Below, piece by piece: positions 1-5,022 of a stretch of 5,022 bases of DNA. The stretch is taken from positions 1 through 5,022 of the forward strand of contig CALGGX010000482.1 in assembly GCA_937916025.1 (NCBI GenBank), read 5' to 3'. Every line of letters starts with the position of its first letter. The stretch's first letter is position 1. The translations under genes and the position numbers were made by a program. The stretch is from an uncultured Selenomonadales bacterium (GTDB lineage: Bacteria > Bacillota_C > Negativicutes > Selenomonadales > Selenomonadaceae). The notes beneath the pieces are model-generated. The model saw only the letters and a list, made by a program, of their open reading frames with translations. It ran no database searches and had not been told where the DNA came from.

Positions 1-321
1 GATGATTTGGCAGATAAGATCAATCGGCTTGAGGGGGGAACGCTCGAGACGTGTCCTGTCGATGATATCTTCCCCGATTGGTACAAGGAAATGAAGGCGC
101 AGGAGGAACAACAGAAGATCGAGGAAGCCGCCGAGCGATCGGAAGTCAAAAACGATGACGAAGAAGAGCTCGACGCTCAATCGGTTTGCGAAGAAGCCCT
201 GAAGTTGATCGGCGATTACAACGATCGAGCGAACAGACGGCAGAAGCGTCTCATTCAACGCCGCTTGCTGTTGGCGCGATTGATCGGTCTCATTCAATGC
301 AAAGGAGAATGTAAACAATGA
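1..321 (+). CDS. Charged, probably coiled-coil protein, C-terminal part only (hypothetical)
   Basis: The frame is open from the first base of the window, so the true start probably lies upstream. A TTG at 7-9 is possible but has no ribosome binding site in view. I do not recognise the family. The visible 106 residues contain a Trp-Tyr motif (PDWYKEM), a very acidic Glu-rich and Gln-rich middle (for example DDEEELDAQ), and then a basic, Leu-rich tail (RANRRQKRLIQRRLLLARLI) that looks helical. A charged helix or coiled coil is likely. No signal peptide or membrane segment is evident in this part. The TGA stop (319-321) overlaps the ATG of the next gene (318-320) as ATGA, so the two are probably translationally coupled and in one operon. 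No function is proposed. Confidence 0.6.
   Translation, partial: DDLADKINRLEGGTLETCPVDDIFPDWYKEMKAQEEQQKIEEAAERSEVKNDDEEELDAQSVCEEALKLIGDYNDRANRRQKRLIQRRLLLARLIGLIQCKGECKQ
303..307 (+). promoter_or_regulatory. Ribosome binding site of the PARG-like gene
   Basis: AGGAG lies 10 bases before the ATG at 318, inside the end of the upstream gene. It supports 318, and not the later in-frame TTG at 437, as the original start of the PARG-like gene. That makes the break in frame at 418-424 a lesion within the gene. Confidence 0.6.
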
Positions 322-919
322 GCGTAAAAAATATTCCCAGTCGCGACGAGCTCGCGGCTGTTTTTTTCGACACCGAGAAGCTGTATAAATCCGATCCCGA
401 TCTGCAACGGTCGATCCAAAAAAATCGATCGAAGGCTTGAAAGTCTACGTCGAGGACGATTACCCCGCATTCGATAAAAACAAATTCGATCGCACTGCCG
501 TCTGTGTCAGTCGTTATCGCACTTTCCAAACTGCCCGCTATCATGCCGAACGCGATCTCTCCGCGCGGATAGGAGTGCTCAACTTCGCGTCGGCGTTCAA
601 CCCCGGCGGCGGAGTGCTCAAAGGCAGTCGCGCTCAAGAGGAAGCACTCTGCCGTTGCTCGACCCTCTACGCCGTCATCAGCAATGAAAAGTTTGTCGCG
701 CCCTTCTACAGCTACCATCGCAAGCGTCACGACATCCGCTACACCGACCGTTACATCTACTCGCCCGGCATCGTCGTGATCAAATCCGATATCGGTCGCC
801 CCGAACGTTTGACTGCCGATCAATGGTTGAAGGTCGACGTGCTCACATTGACCATAGCCGCCCATCACGGAATTGACATTCTGATCCTCGGAGCGTTCGG
901 TTGCGGCACGCGCGCATGA
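318..919 (+). pseudogene. Bacterial PARG-type macrodomain protein (TIGR02452-like), frameshifted and 3'-truncated
   Basis: Family members are poly(ADP-ribose) glycohydrolase-like macrodomain enzymes that hydrolyse ADP-ribose linkages, probably in the cytoplasm. The frame from ATG 318 gives 39 residues and stops at TGA 435-437. The homologous body continues in another frame (open through 437-916). The frames join at seven A residues (418-424), where one extra A would restore reading. The body shows NFASAFNPGGG (581-613) and the PARG signature GGG-X7-QEE (GGG 605-613, QEE 635-643). The second Glu of QEE is the catalytic residue in characterised relatives. A CRCSTLY segment follows, and then LILGAFGCG (881-907). 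Family proteins usually run about 60 residues further. Here the homology ends at GCG and the frame stops at TGA 917-919. A shortened protein starting at TTG 437 would keep the catalytic loop but lack the N-terminal helices and C-terminus, so activity is doubtful. The family call is secure; the pseudogene call is inference. Confidence 0.82.
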
Positions 920-1121
920 AGGTCAACTCGACAAGGCGGGGGAACCGTACATCAATCACCCGATGGCGGTGGCGTCCGGCATCGGCGACGACGAATCGGC
1001 AATGATCGTTGCACTGTTGCATGACACGATCGAAGATACCGCGCTCACCTTCAACGACTTGAAAGATTTTTTGACGGCGGAGGAATTAACGGCGTTGAAG
1101 TTTTTGACTGATAGAGGTTGA
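903..1121 (+). pseudogene. HD-domain fragment of RelA/SpoT-like (p)ppGpp hydrolase type
   Basis: This frame encodes a clear N-terminal HD-domain stretch of the guanosine polyphosphate pyrophosphohydrolase type. AARAHEGQ is followed by GEPYINHPMAVA (metal-ligand His at 957-959), then ALLHDTIEDT (His-Asp at 1020-1025, Glu-Asp at 1032-1037) and ALKFLTDRG before TGA 1119-1121. Intact family members begin 10 or so residues earlier and continue to a later Asp that completes the metal site; both ends are missing here. The frame is closed upstream by TGA 882-884 and has no ATG until 963, inside the domain, so it has no credible start of its own. It is joined out of frame to the truncated PARG gene at about 902-910. 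It shares a frame with the downstream gene and may be the broken front part of it. A functional hydrolase is unlikely as sequenced. Confidence 0.75.
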
Positions 1122-1181
1122 TGTTCCATAGACGATTCAATAAATGAGAATTTTGCGGCATACAACGAGGAAAAGATCAAG

Positions 1182-1658
1182 ATGATCAATGATCGGGCAT
1201 TAGAGGCGTCGGCACGAGCAAAACTGATTGCCGATCGGGATGTGATCGAGTTCCTCAACACCGACGGTTTGCTCGGGAAAATTTCCGTCGAGGACAAGGC
1301 GATCCCAATCTTCACCTTCGAAGCCGACGATGAGCGTAAGACGATCCTCTGTCTCTACCGTCGAGAGCTCAACGACGAGCGCATTCAAATTTGTCTCAAG
1401 GCGACGGTTTACCGCGACGGGCATGAGATCATAGCGATGCCGTTCATTCATCTCTACGCGCCCCAACATTCCCGCTACACCCGCGCGGAGCTCGACGACG
1501 TCGACGCGTTCATTGCCAAGTTCGAGCGGTATTTGAATCGAGATGACGATCACGGTTGGGGGACGCACCCGATGGCGGAGGAGATCAATGAGTTTCTGAT
1601 CAATTTCGGTCGGCTCGACAAGATCACTCGCATCAAAGTTGAGGAGGCGGCGCAATGA
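1182..1658 (+). CDS. Hypothetical acidic protein (158 residues)
   Basis: I do not recognise a family. The ATG at 1182 is preceded by AGGA about 10 bases upstream, a fair ribosome binding site. The product looks soluble, with no signal peptide or membrane segment. It mixes charged helices (ALEASARAKLIADRD near the N-terminus, ELDDVDAFIAKFERYL past the middle) with probable beta strands (AIPIFTFEA, TILCLYRREL, RIQICLKATVY). A His-rich stretch, HGWGTHPMAEE, lies at 1552-1584. The same frame is open upstream from 1122 back to TGA 1119, where the HD fragment ends, so this could be the 3' part of a larger gene interrupted by that stop. The end overlaps the next ATG as ATGA (1655-1658), indicating translational coupling with the following unknown protein. 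Function unknown. Confidence 0.6.
   Translation: MINDRALEASARAKLIADRDVIEFLNTDGLLGKISVEDKAIPIFTFEADDERKTILCLYRRELNDERIQICLKATVYRDGHEIIAMPFIHLYAPQHSRYTRAELDDVDAFIAKFERYLNRDDDHGWGTHPMAEEINEFLINFGRLDKITRIKVEEAAQ
1641..1647 (+). promoter_or_regulatory. Strong ribosome binding site for the second hypothetical protein
   Basis: GAGGAGG lies 7 bases before the ATG at 1655 and overlaps the last codons of the upstream gene. It is the best Shine-Dalgarno match in the window and fixes the start of the downstream gene. Confidence 0.65.
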
Positions 1659-2137
1659 TTCTGTTCTGTCATTTTCTCGAGGAGTACACGGTCGAAATTC
1701 CCAACGAGTCGATTGATGATGACGGCTTCGACCTCGAGATATACAGAGACGGGCTCGAGGACGAGTACTTTGTTCAGTTTCAAATGCCGTCGGGCGAAAT
1801 AAAAAAATCGCTCGGCTTCGACGACGAGCAGATTACGTTGTTCAAAAGCAAATTGTTGCCGCGCTACGACGTCATTCAAGAGCTGATCGAGTATTGGTCT
1901 GAAGGCGGACGCCATGAACATTATTCGTTGAGCCTCCGCGCGCAACTGATCGATCCGAACATTCGACTGCTCGAATTGATCTCGCCGTTCGACCGCGCGG
2001 ATCTCGAACACGTCTCGATCGCAAAATTCTCGACCGATCCGAAATTCGATCGACTGCACGGCTTTATCATAGATGATGTATTTTTATATCGAGGGTATGC
2101 ACGCCGGTCGACGACGATCACGCGTATATTTTTCTGA
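1655..2137 (+). CDS. Hypothetical acidic protein, C-terminus probably altered by frameshift
   Basis: The start is well supported by GAGGAGG 7 bases upstream and by the ATGA overlap with the preceding gene. I do not recognise the family. The protein is acidic, soluble-looking and without signal or membrane segments. It opens with probable beta strands (MILFCHFLEEYTVEIP), has an acidic region (DDDGFDLEIY), and contains a helix with Trp (YDVIQELIEYWSEGG). Later segments are IRLLELISPF and GFIIDDVFLYRGY. The last dozen or so residues (Ser/Thr/Arg-rich, ending IFF) look out of frame. From about 2100 the neighbouring frame reads more protein-like (TPVDDDHAYIFLKGEKFF). The natural product was therefore probably near 215 residues and ended at 2308. 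As sequenced, the 160-residue form would carry an aberrant tail. Its pairing with the preceding unknown gene suggests they act together; no function is assigned. Confidence 0.55.
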   Translation: MILFCHFLEEYTVEIPNESIDDDGFDLEIYRDGLEDEYFVQFQMPSGEIKKSLGFDDEQITLFKSKLLPRYDVIQELIEYWSEGGRHEHYSLSLRAQLIDPNIRLLELISPFDRADLEHVSIAKFSTDPKFDRLHGFIIDDVFLYRGYARRSTTITRIFF

Positions 2138-2308
2138 AGGGCGAAAAATTTTTCGGTTGAGGAGTCGTGGGAGAATTTCTATCCGAGCGACGCGAACGAG
2201 TTGCCGATCGAGCAATTTAGGAAATACTCGGCTCGAGTGAAAGATTGCGTCGAAGATTTTCCGGTCAACTTCGCGAGACTTGATCGCGGCGTCGAGATCA
2301 CTTTTTGA
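2098..2308 (+). pseudogene. Out-of-frame C-terminal remnant of the preceding hypothetical gene
   Basis: Two stretches here look like the lost C-terminus of the gene starting at 1655. The first (2098-2160) reads TPVDDDHAYIFLKGEKFFG, one frame off, and ends at TGA 2158-2160. The second (about 2150-2308) is back in the original frame and reads VEESWENFYPSDANELP, then FRKYSARVKDCVEDFP and RLDRGVEITF before TGA 2306-2308. Two opposite indels would explain this, one near 2090-2105 and one in the AAAAATTTTT run at 2144-2153. The acidic, aromatic composition matches the upstream protein. The last 11 bases overlap the 3' end of the opposing membrane enzyme gene. The remnant has no start codon of its own with a good ribosome binding site. 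Confidence 0.5.
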
Positions 2309-4148
2309 GCGAGCCGCTCTTGTATAAAAAGCTCGCGCCTTGATAATATGCGACGGCATCGTCAATCAATTGCTTCGGCAGTTCGATCGGAGTGTACGAA
2401 CTCGAATTCCAATCGTCGATGCGATACGCGGCGATTTTTTTGTCGGGCGTCAAGACGATCAGAGTGTCGTCTTCAATCATTCCGAGCAATTGATATGTTG
2501 AGATGAACGCGATCGCTCGCTCCGCGCGGAAGATGTCTCGACCGAGGAATTTAGATTCGTACGAGATGCCGAGCATTCCAAGCAATGTCGGCGGCAAATC
2601 CATTTGACTGATCAATCTATCGTTCCGCGCGGGCTCAACCAACTTCGGCGCGTAAATCATGCAAGGAATGTGATAGCAGTTTACCGGCAATGTCGTTTTG
2701 CCTGCCGCGAGTGCTTGATGATCTGCAACGATTACGAAGATCGTCTCGTCAAACCACGGACGAGTTGACGCGCGCTCGAGAAAATCGCCGATCGCCCAGT
2801 CCGTGTATTTCACTGCCGCCGCGCGGGTACCTTCCGGCATGTCGATCCGATCGGCAGGGAATTTGAACGGGAGATGATTTGAAGTCGTCATGATCATTTC
2901 AAATGCGTGCTCACCCCGCTCGAAATGCTCGTCCATCGACCGAAGCACTTGCGTAAAAAGAATTTCGTCCGCCACGCCCCAGATCGTTTCATGAAAAATC
3001 TCGTCGTCCGGGATCGTCGTCCGATCTTTAATCTCGTAACCGTTCGCGCCGAAGAAGGCATTCATATTGTCAAAATAGCCGTAGCCGCCATAAAGGAAAT
3101 CGGTCGCGTAGCCGTTATCTCGAAAGACCGCGCCGAGTGTCGACATATCGGCATTGTCTTTTCGACGCAGGATCGATTGCCCCGGAGTCGGCGGCAACGA
3201 CAAACTCAACGCCTCGAGTCCTCGGACGGTTCGAGTGCCGGTCGCGTACATTCGCATGAAGCAAAAAGATTGTTCCGCAATCCGATCGAGTCTCGGAGTC
3301 AACTTGCCGTTGCCGAACGCGCCGGTGAAGTCGGCATTCAAACTCTCGACAGTGATCATCACGACATTCGGTTTGACGCTCGACAGGCGATTGGAATTCT
3401 CAACGCGCCGAGTGACGCTCGAGTCATCGATGAATGTCGCGTTGTCGACAGTCAAAAGCGATCGCAACCGGCGAATGACTTCGTGCTCGTCGTGCGTGAC
3501 GTAAAACGTCTGATAATCGAGTTCGTTGGCGAAAAACGCGCGGACGAATTCAAACGAGCCGTTTCCGGCAAGCTCGATGTTGTGTCGATTGTCGGAGAAT
3601 TTTTCTTTACAATCGGATTGGATCACTAAAAAACTCGCGCCGATTGCGAGCAAAAAAAATCCGATCGGAAAGTCAAACTCCGCGCGGCGTTGGCAATAAA
3701 AAATCAGCCCGGCGGCGATTAAAATTCCAAAAAGCAAAAGCGGCACGTTGAATGATTGCGCGATGTTGCCGAGCATTTCATGAGTATAGATGAGGTAATC
3801 GACGGCAATAAAATTGAAGTTGGTATGAAACTCCTGCCAGAATAAAAATTGCGCGACGGCGATGAAGATGATCACAAAGTCGAAAACGAAGACGGCGATT
3901 GCTCGAAGCCGCGCGGAGTTTGAGATCAAAATCGGAACGGCGATCGGTGCCGCAAAGCAAATGCCGACGATCAGATCAAAGGCGAGTCCGATTGCGAATG
4001 TCGAAATGAGCGCGCCGAAGTCGAGCAACTCGATCGAAGTGACGGCAATCGCCGAGCGGAGCAGAAATTGAATTGTGATGTATGTCGACAGCATTATCGC
4101 CAAAAATTTTCCTCGTTCCAACGGCGGCACCTCGCGCAATTTTTGCAT
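2298..4148 (-). CDS. LTA synthase/OpgB-like membrane phosphoglycerol transferase (sulfatase fold)
   Basis: This 616-residue protein belongs to the alkaline-phosphatase/sulfatase superfamily branch that includes lipoteichoic acid synthase and OpgB (MdoB). Those enzymes transfer phosphoglycerol or a similar group outside the inner membrane. About five membrane helices occupy roughly residues 15-37, 43-76, 82-104, 135-152 and 160-177. An extracytoplasmic catalytic domain follows from about residue 258. Visible motifs are NVVMITVESL with metal-ligand Glu268, TGTRTVRGLE with the probable nucleophile Thr307, an IWGVADE segment with Asp394, TTSNHLPF with His425, and VADH with Asp476-His477. All key residues are present and the gene looks intact. 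The frame extends further upstream, but that part runs through a terminator and the nitroreductase end. ATG 4148 is the first sensible start but lacks a ribosome binding site. TTG 4121 and TTG 4103 have GAGG/AGGA 6-8 bases upstream and may be the real start. The exact substrate cannot be told from sequence. Confidence 0.93.
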   Translation of the reverse strand: MQKLREVPPLERGKFLAIMLSTYITIQFLLRSAIAVTSIELLDFGALISTFAIGLAFDLIVGICFAAPIAVPILISNSARLRAIAVFVFDFVIIFIAVAQFLFWQEFHTNFNFIAVDYLIYTHEMLGNIAQSFNVPLLLFGILIAAGLIFYCQRRAEFDFPIGFFLLAIGASFLVIQSDCKEKFSDNRHNIELAGNGSFEFVRAFFANELDYQTFYVTHDEHEVIRRLRSLLTVDNATFIDDSSVTRRVENSNRLSSVKPNVVMITVESLNADFTGAFGNGKLTPRLDRIAEQSFCFMRMYATGTRTVRGLEALSLSLPPTPGQSILRRKDNADMSTLGAVFRDNGYATDFLYGGYGYFDNMNAFFGANGYEIKDRTTIPDDEIFHETIWGVADEILFTQVLRSMDEHFERGEHAFEMIMTTSNHLPFKFPADRIDMPEGTRAAAVKYTDWAIGDFLERASTRPWFDETIFVIVADHQALAAGKTTLPVNCYHIPCMIYAPKLVEPARNDRLISQMDLPPTLLGMLGISYESKFLGRDIFRAERAIAFISTYQLLGMIEDDTLIVLTPDKKIAAYRIDDWNSSSYTPIELPKQLIDDAVAYYQGASFLYKSGSLKK

Positions 4149-4150
4149 CG

Positions 4151-4179
4151 ATTGTATCAGAGAAACAAATCGCCTGCAA
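4151..4179 (-). promoter_or_regulatory. Candidate sigma-70 promoter of the LTA synthase-like gene
   Basis: On the minus strand TTGCAG (4174-4179) is followed after exactly 17 bases by TACAAT (4151-4156). The -10 box matches five of six consensus bases; the -35 box matches only three. It lies between the upstream terminator and the gene, where a promoter would be expected. The predicted transcription start falls at or just past ATG 4148, which favours a downstream start codon. Confidence 0.4.
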
Positions 4180-4204
4180 TAAAAAAGGCAGGTTGCCCCG
4201 CCTT
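4179..4204 (-). terminator. Rho-independent terminator after the nitroreductase gene
   Basis: Read on the minus strand, AAGGCGGG and CCTGCCTT form an eight-position stem with one mismatch around a four-base loop (4185-4204), followed by a T run. It begins 17 bases after the nitroreductase stop and separates that unit from the LTA synthase-like gene. Confidence 0.8.
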
Positions 4205-4221
4205 GAAATTTCGATTGAAAA

Positions 4222-4857
4222 TTACTTTTTGAGAGTACAAATGTCTTCGACGGGAACGCGCGGCGAGACGAATTGATTGATCTTGTCATCGGTCGCATAG
4301 CCGAGCGCAACGCCCATTGCAATGCATTCGTCGTCGGGAACGCCCATGTGCTTGCGAATTTCCTCGGGGAATTTGACGATCTCGTAAGCCGGCATCGAGC
4401 TGACGCCGTAATTGCATGCGGCGAGCATCAACGTCTGATAAAATGCGCCGAGATCGATCAACGCCCATTGCGGAGCATCTTTCGGCACCGTGAAATAGGC
4501 GATTGCGGCGGCGTCAAACAATTTTCCCTGCGAGAGTCCGAATTGCGTCATATCGCCGAGAAATTCTTTCCAACTGCCCATCAACGCTCCTTGATTTGCC
4601 AATGCCCGCTCGCCCCATGCCTGACGATGCAACGTCGGAATATCCGAATTGCCGGAGCCTTTACTTGCCGCGTGATCGGCTTTGATTTTTTTGAGCGTCT
4701 CGCCGGTCGCGATGTAAACTTTAGTCGCTTGCGCATTCGCCCATGACGGAGCGCGTTGAGCATCTTTGATGATTGCGGCGAGCACTTGATCGTCAATCGG
4801 CTTATCGGAAAAAACGTGCGTGCCTCTCCGATTTTTGATCACTTCTTGAAATTCCAT
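4222..4857 (-). CDS. Nitroreductase family FMN-dependent oxidoreductase
   Basis: This 211-residue protein matches the nitroreductase fold family: FMN-binding, usually homodimeric cytoplasmic enzymes that use NAD(P)H to reduce nitroaromatics, quinones or other substrates. The N-terminal FMN-phosphate motif is visible (NRRGTHVFSDKPI, residues 9-21). It is followed by APSWANAQ (36-43), typical of the family. Next come DLGAFYQTLMLAA (135-147), the GVSSMP loop (151-156) and the IAMGVALGY segment (179-187), ending in PRVPVEDI. Length and motifs are complete. The start is fixed by a G-rich ribosome binding site (CGGGGGGA) about seven bases upstream. The gene follows the aldolase by 18 bases and is likely co-transcribed with it, ending at the hairpin just downstream. 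The physiological substrate is not evident. Confidence 0.95.
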   Translation of the reverse strand: MEFQEVIKNRRGTHVFSDKPIDDQVLAAIIKDAQRAPSWANAQATKVYIATGETLKKIKADHAASKGSGNSDIPTLHRQAWGERALANQGALMGSWKEFLGDMTQFGLSQGKLFDAAAIAYFTVPKDAPQWALIDLGAFYQTLMLAACNYGVSSMPAYEIVKFPEEIRKHMGVPDDECIAMGVALGYATDDKINQFVSPRVPVEDICTLKK

Positions 4858-4862
4858 TGCAG

Positions 4863-4870
4863 TCCCCCCG
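4863..4870 (-). promoter_or_regulatory. G-rich ribosome binding site of the nitroreductase gene
   Basis: On the minus strand a run of six G followed by ACT sits just before the ATG, within the 18-base gap after the aldolase stop. It is an unusual Shine-Dalgarno form relying on G-U pairs with the CCUCC core, but its position fits. Confidence 0.45.
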
Positions 4871-4875
4871 TAAAT

Positions 4876-5022
4876 TCAGCCTTCGATTGCGCCTTTGAAA
4901 GTCTTCAACGTATTATCGGCGGCATTGACGAGGAAGCCGGTATCGGCTCCGAGCGCGAGGAAGCTCACGCCCAACTCTGCAAAGTGTTTCGCCTGCTCCG
5001 GCGTCAACGCGATCGTTCCGAC
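4876..5022 (-). CDS. HpcH/HpaI-family aldolase, C-terminal 48 residues only
   Basis: The frame is open to the window edge on the minus strand and ends at TGA (4876-4878). The visible end reads [18 protein letters not shown], then [19 protein letters not shown] and [10 protein letters not shown]. The G-x-x-F-L-A-L-G-A-D pattern followed by a Leu-Val helix start is the C-terminal signature of the HpcH/HpaI aldolase/citrate lyase family. These class II aldolases cleave 2-keto-3-deoxy acids, for example 4-hydroxy-2-oxoheptanedioate or 2-dehydro-3-deoxyglucarate. Family members are about 250 residues, so roughly four fifths of the gene, including the metal and substrate residues, lies outside the window. 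Substrate cannot be decided. It probably leads a short operon with the nitroreductase. Confidence 0.82.
   Translation of the reverse strand, partial: VGTIALTPEQAKHFAELGVSFLALGADTGFLVNAADNTLKTFKGAIEG

Noticed and set aside
290..868. Long minus-strand open frame (192 codons) opposite the PARG-like gene
   Set aside because: It is the antisense shadow of the strongly recognisable PARG coding frame and shows no family motif.
1104..1132. Promoter-like TTGACT with a weak CATAGA box 17 bases on, ahead of the 1182 gene
   Set aside because: The -35 match is good but the -10 is only half matched and lies in coding-like sequence; too weak to list.
1119..1165. Selenocysteine insertion at TGA 1119
   Set aside because: I see no stable hairpin directly after the TGA, and HD-domain proteins have no selenocysteine precedent at this position.
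1200..2059. Minus-strand open frames opposite the two unknown proteins
   Set aside because: The plus frames have good ribosome binding sites and ATGA coupling; the reverse frames have neither and look like shadows.
435..2160. TGA as a sense codon, since every internal break in the left block is a TGA
   Set aside because: The membrane enzyme has no internal TGA over 616 codons and ends with one, Trp is encoded by TGG throughout, and two of the breaks also need frame changes.
2307..2319. GAGCG-AGC-CGCTC hairpin at the convergent gene ends
   Set aside because: The stem is only five pairs and there is no T run after it on either strand, so it is not a credible terminator.
2907..3629. 240-codon plus-strand open frame opposite the LTA synthase-like gene
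   Set aside because: The minus strand carries all catalytic motifs of a known family here; the plus frame is a composition-driven shadow.
4149..4322. N-terminal extension of the LTA synthase-like protein to an ATG at 4322
   Set aside because: It would read through the terminator hairpin and the 3' end of the nitroreductase gene and adds no family-like sequence.

Overview
This 5.0 kb window has no tRNA, rRNA, CRISPR array or recognisable insertion sequence. It falls into two blocks of genes facing each other. The organism cannot be named from the sequence. The sulfatase-fold membrane enzyme on the right carries the motif style of Gram-negative LTA-synthase/OpgB relatives (GTRTVRGLE, TTSNHLPF, VADH). 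With the AGGAGG-type ribosome binding sites and roughly balanced base composition, this suggests a diderm bacterium, perhaps a Negativicutes-type Firmicute or a proteobacterium. This placement is inference.

Left block (+ strand, 1-2308): a row of tightly packed genes, several of them broken. It opens with the 3' end of a highly charged protein whose stop overlaps, as ATGA, the start of a bacterial-type poly(ADP-ribose) glycohydrolase (PARG) macrodomain gene (TIGR02452 type, GGG-X7-QEE signature). That gene loses frame at a run of seven A residues (418-424). It then breaks off right after the conserved GAFGCG segment and runs out of frame into an HD-domain fragment like the hydrolase half of RelA/SpoT proteins. 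The HD fragment stops at a TGA (1119-1121). The same frame reopens and continues into an unrecognised 158-residue protein, which overlaps (ATGA) a second unrecognised acidic protein. The second protein's C-terminus is knocked out of frame by two apparent indels near 2100 and 2150. The coding trace ends at 2308, 11 bases inside the opposing gene.

Right block (- strand, 2298-5022): intact genes. Reading leftward, there is the C-terminus of an HpcH/HpaI-family aldolase, then after 18 bases a nitroreductase with a G-rich ribosome binding site. A Rho-independent hairpin (4179-4204) follows. Immediately after it is a candidate promoter (4151-4179) for an LTA-synthase/OpgB-like membrane phosphotransferase. 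The predicted transcript start and two ribosome-binding-like sites suggest that this enzyme may start at a TTG downstream of its first ATG.

The left block looks like an accessory locus in decay or, less likely, a locus using recoding. It combines ADP-ribose and (p)ppGpp-type nucleotide hydrolase remnants with two unknown acidic proteins. The indels at homopolymers make sequencing or assembly error a real alternative that raw reads would settle. The right block looks like ordinary envelope and metabolic genes.
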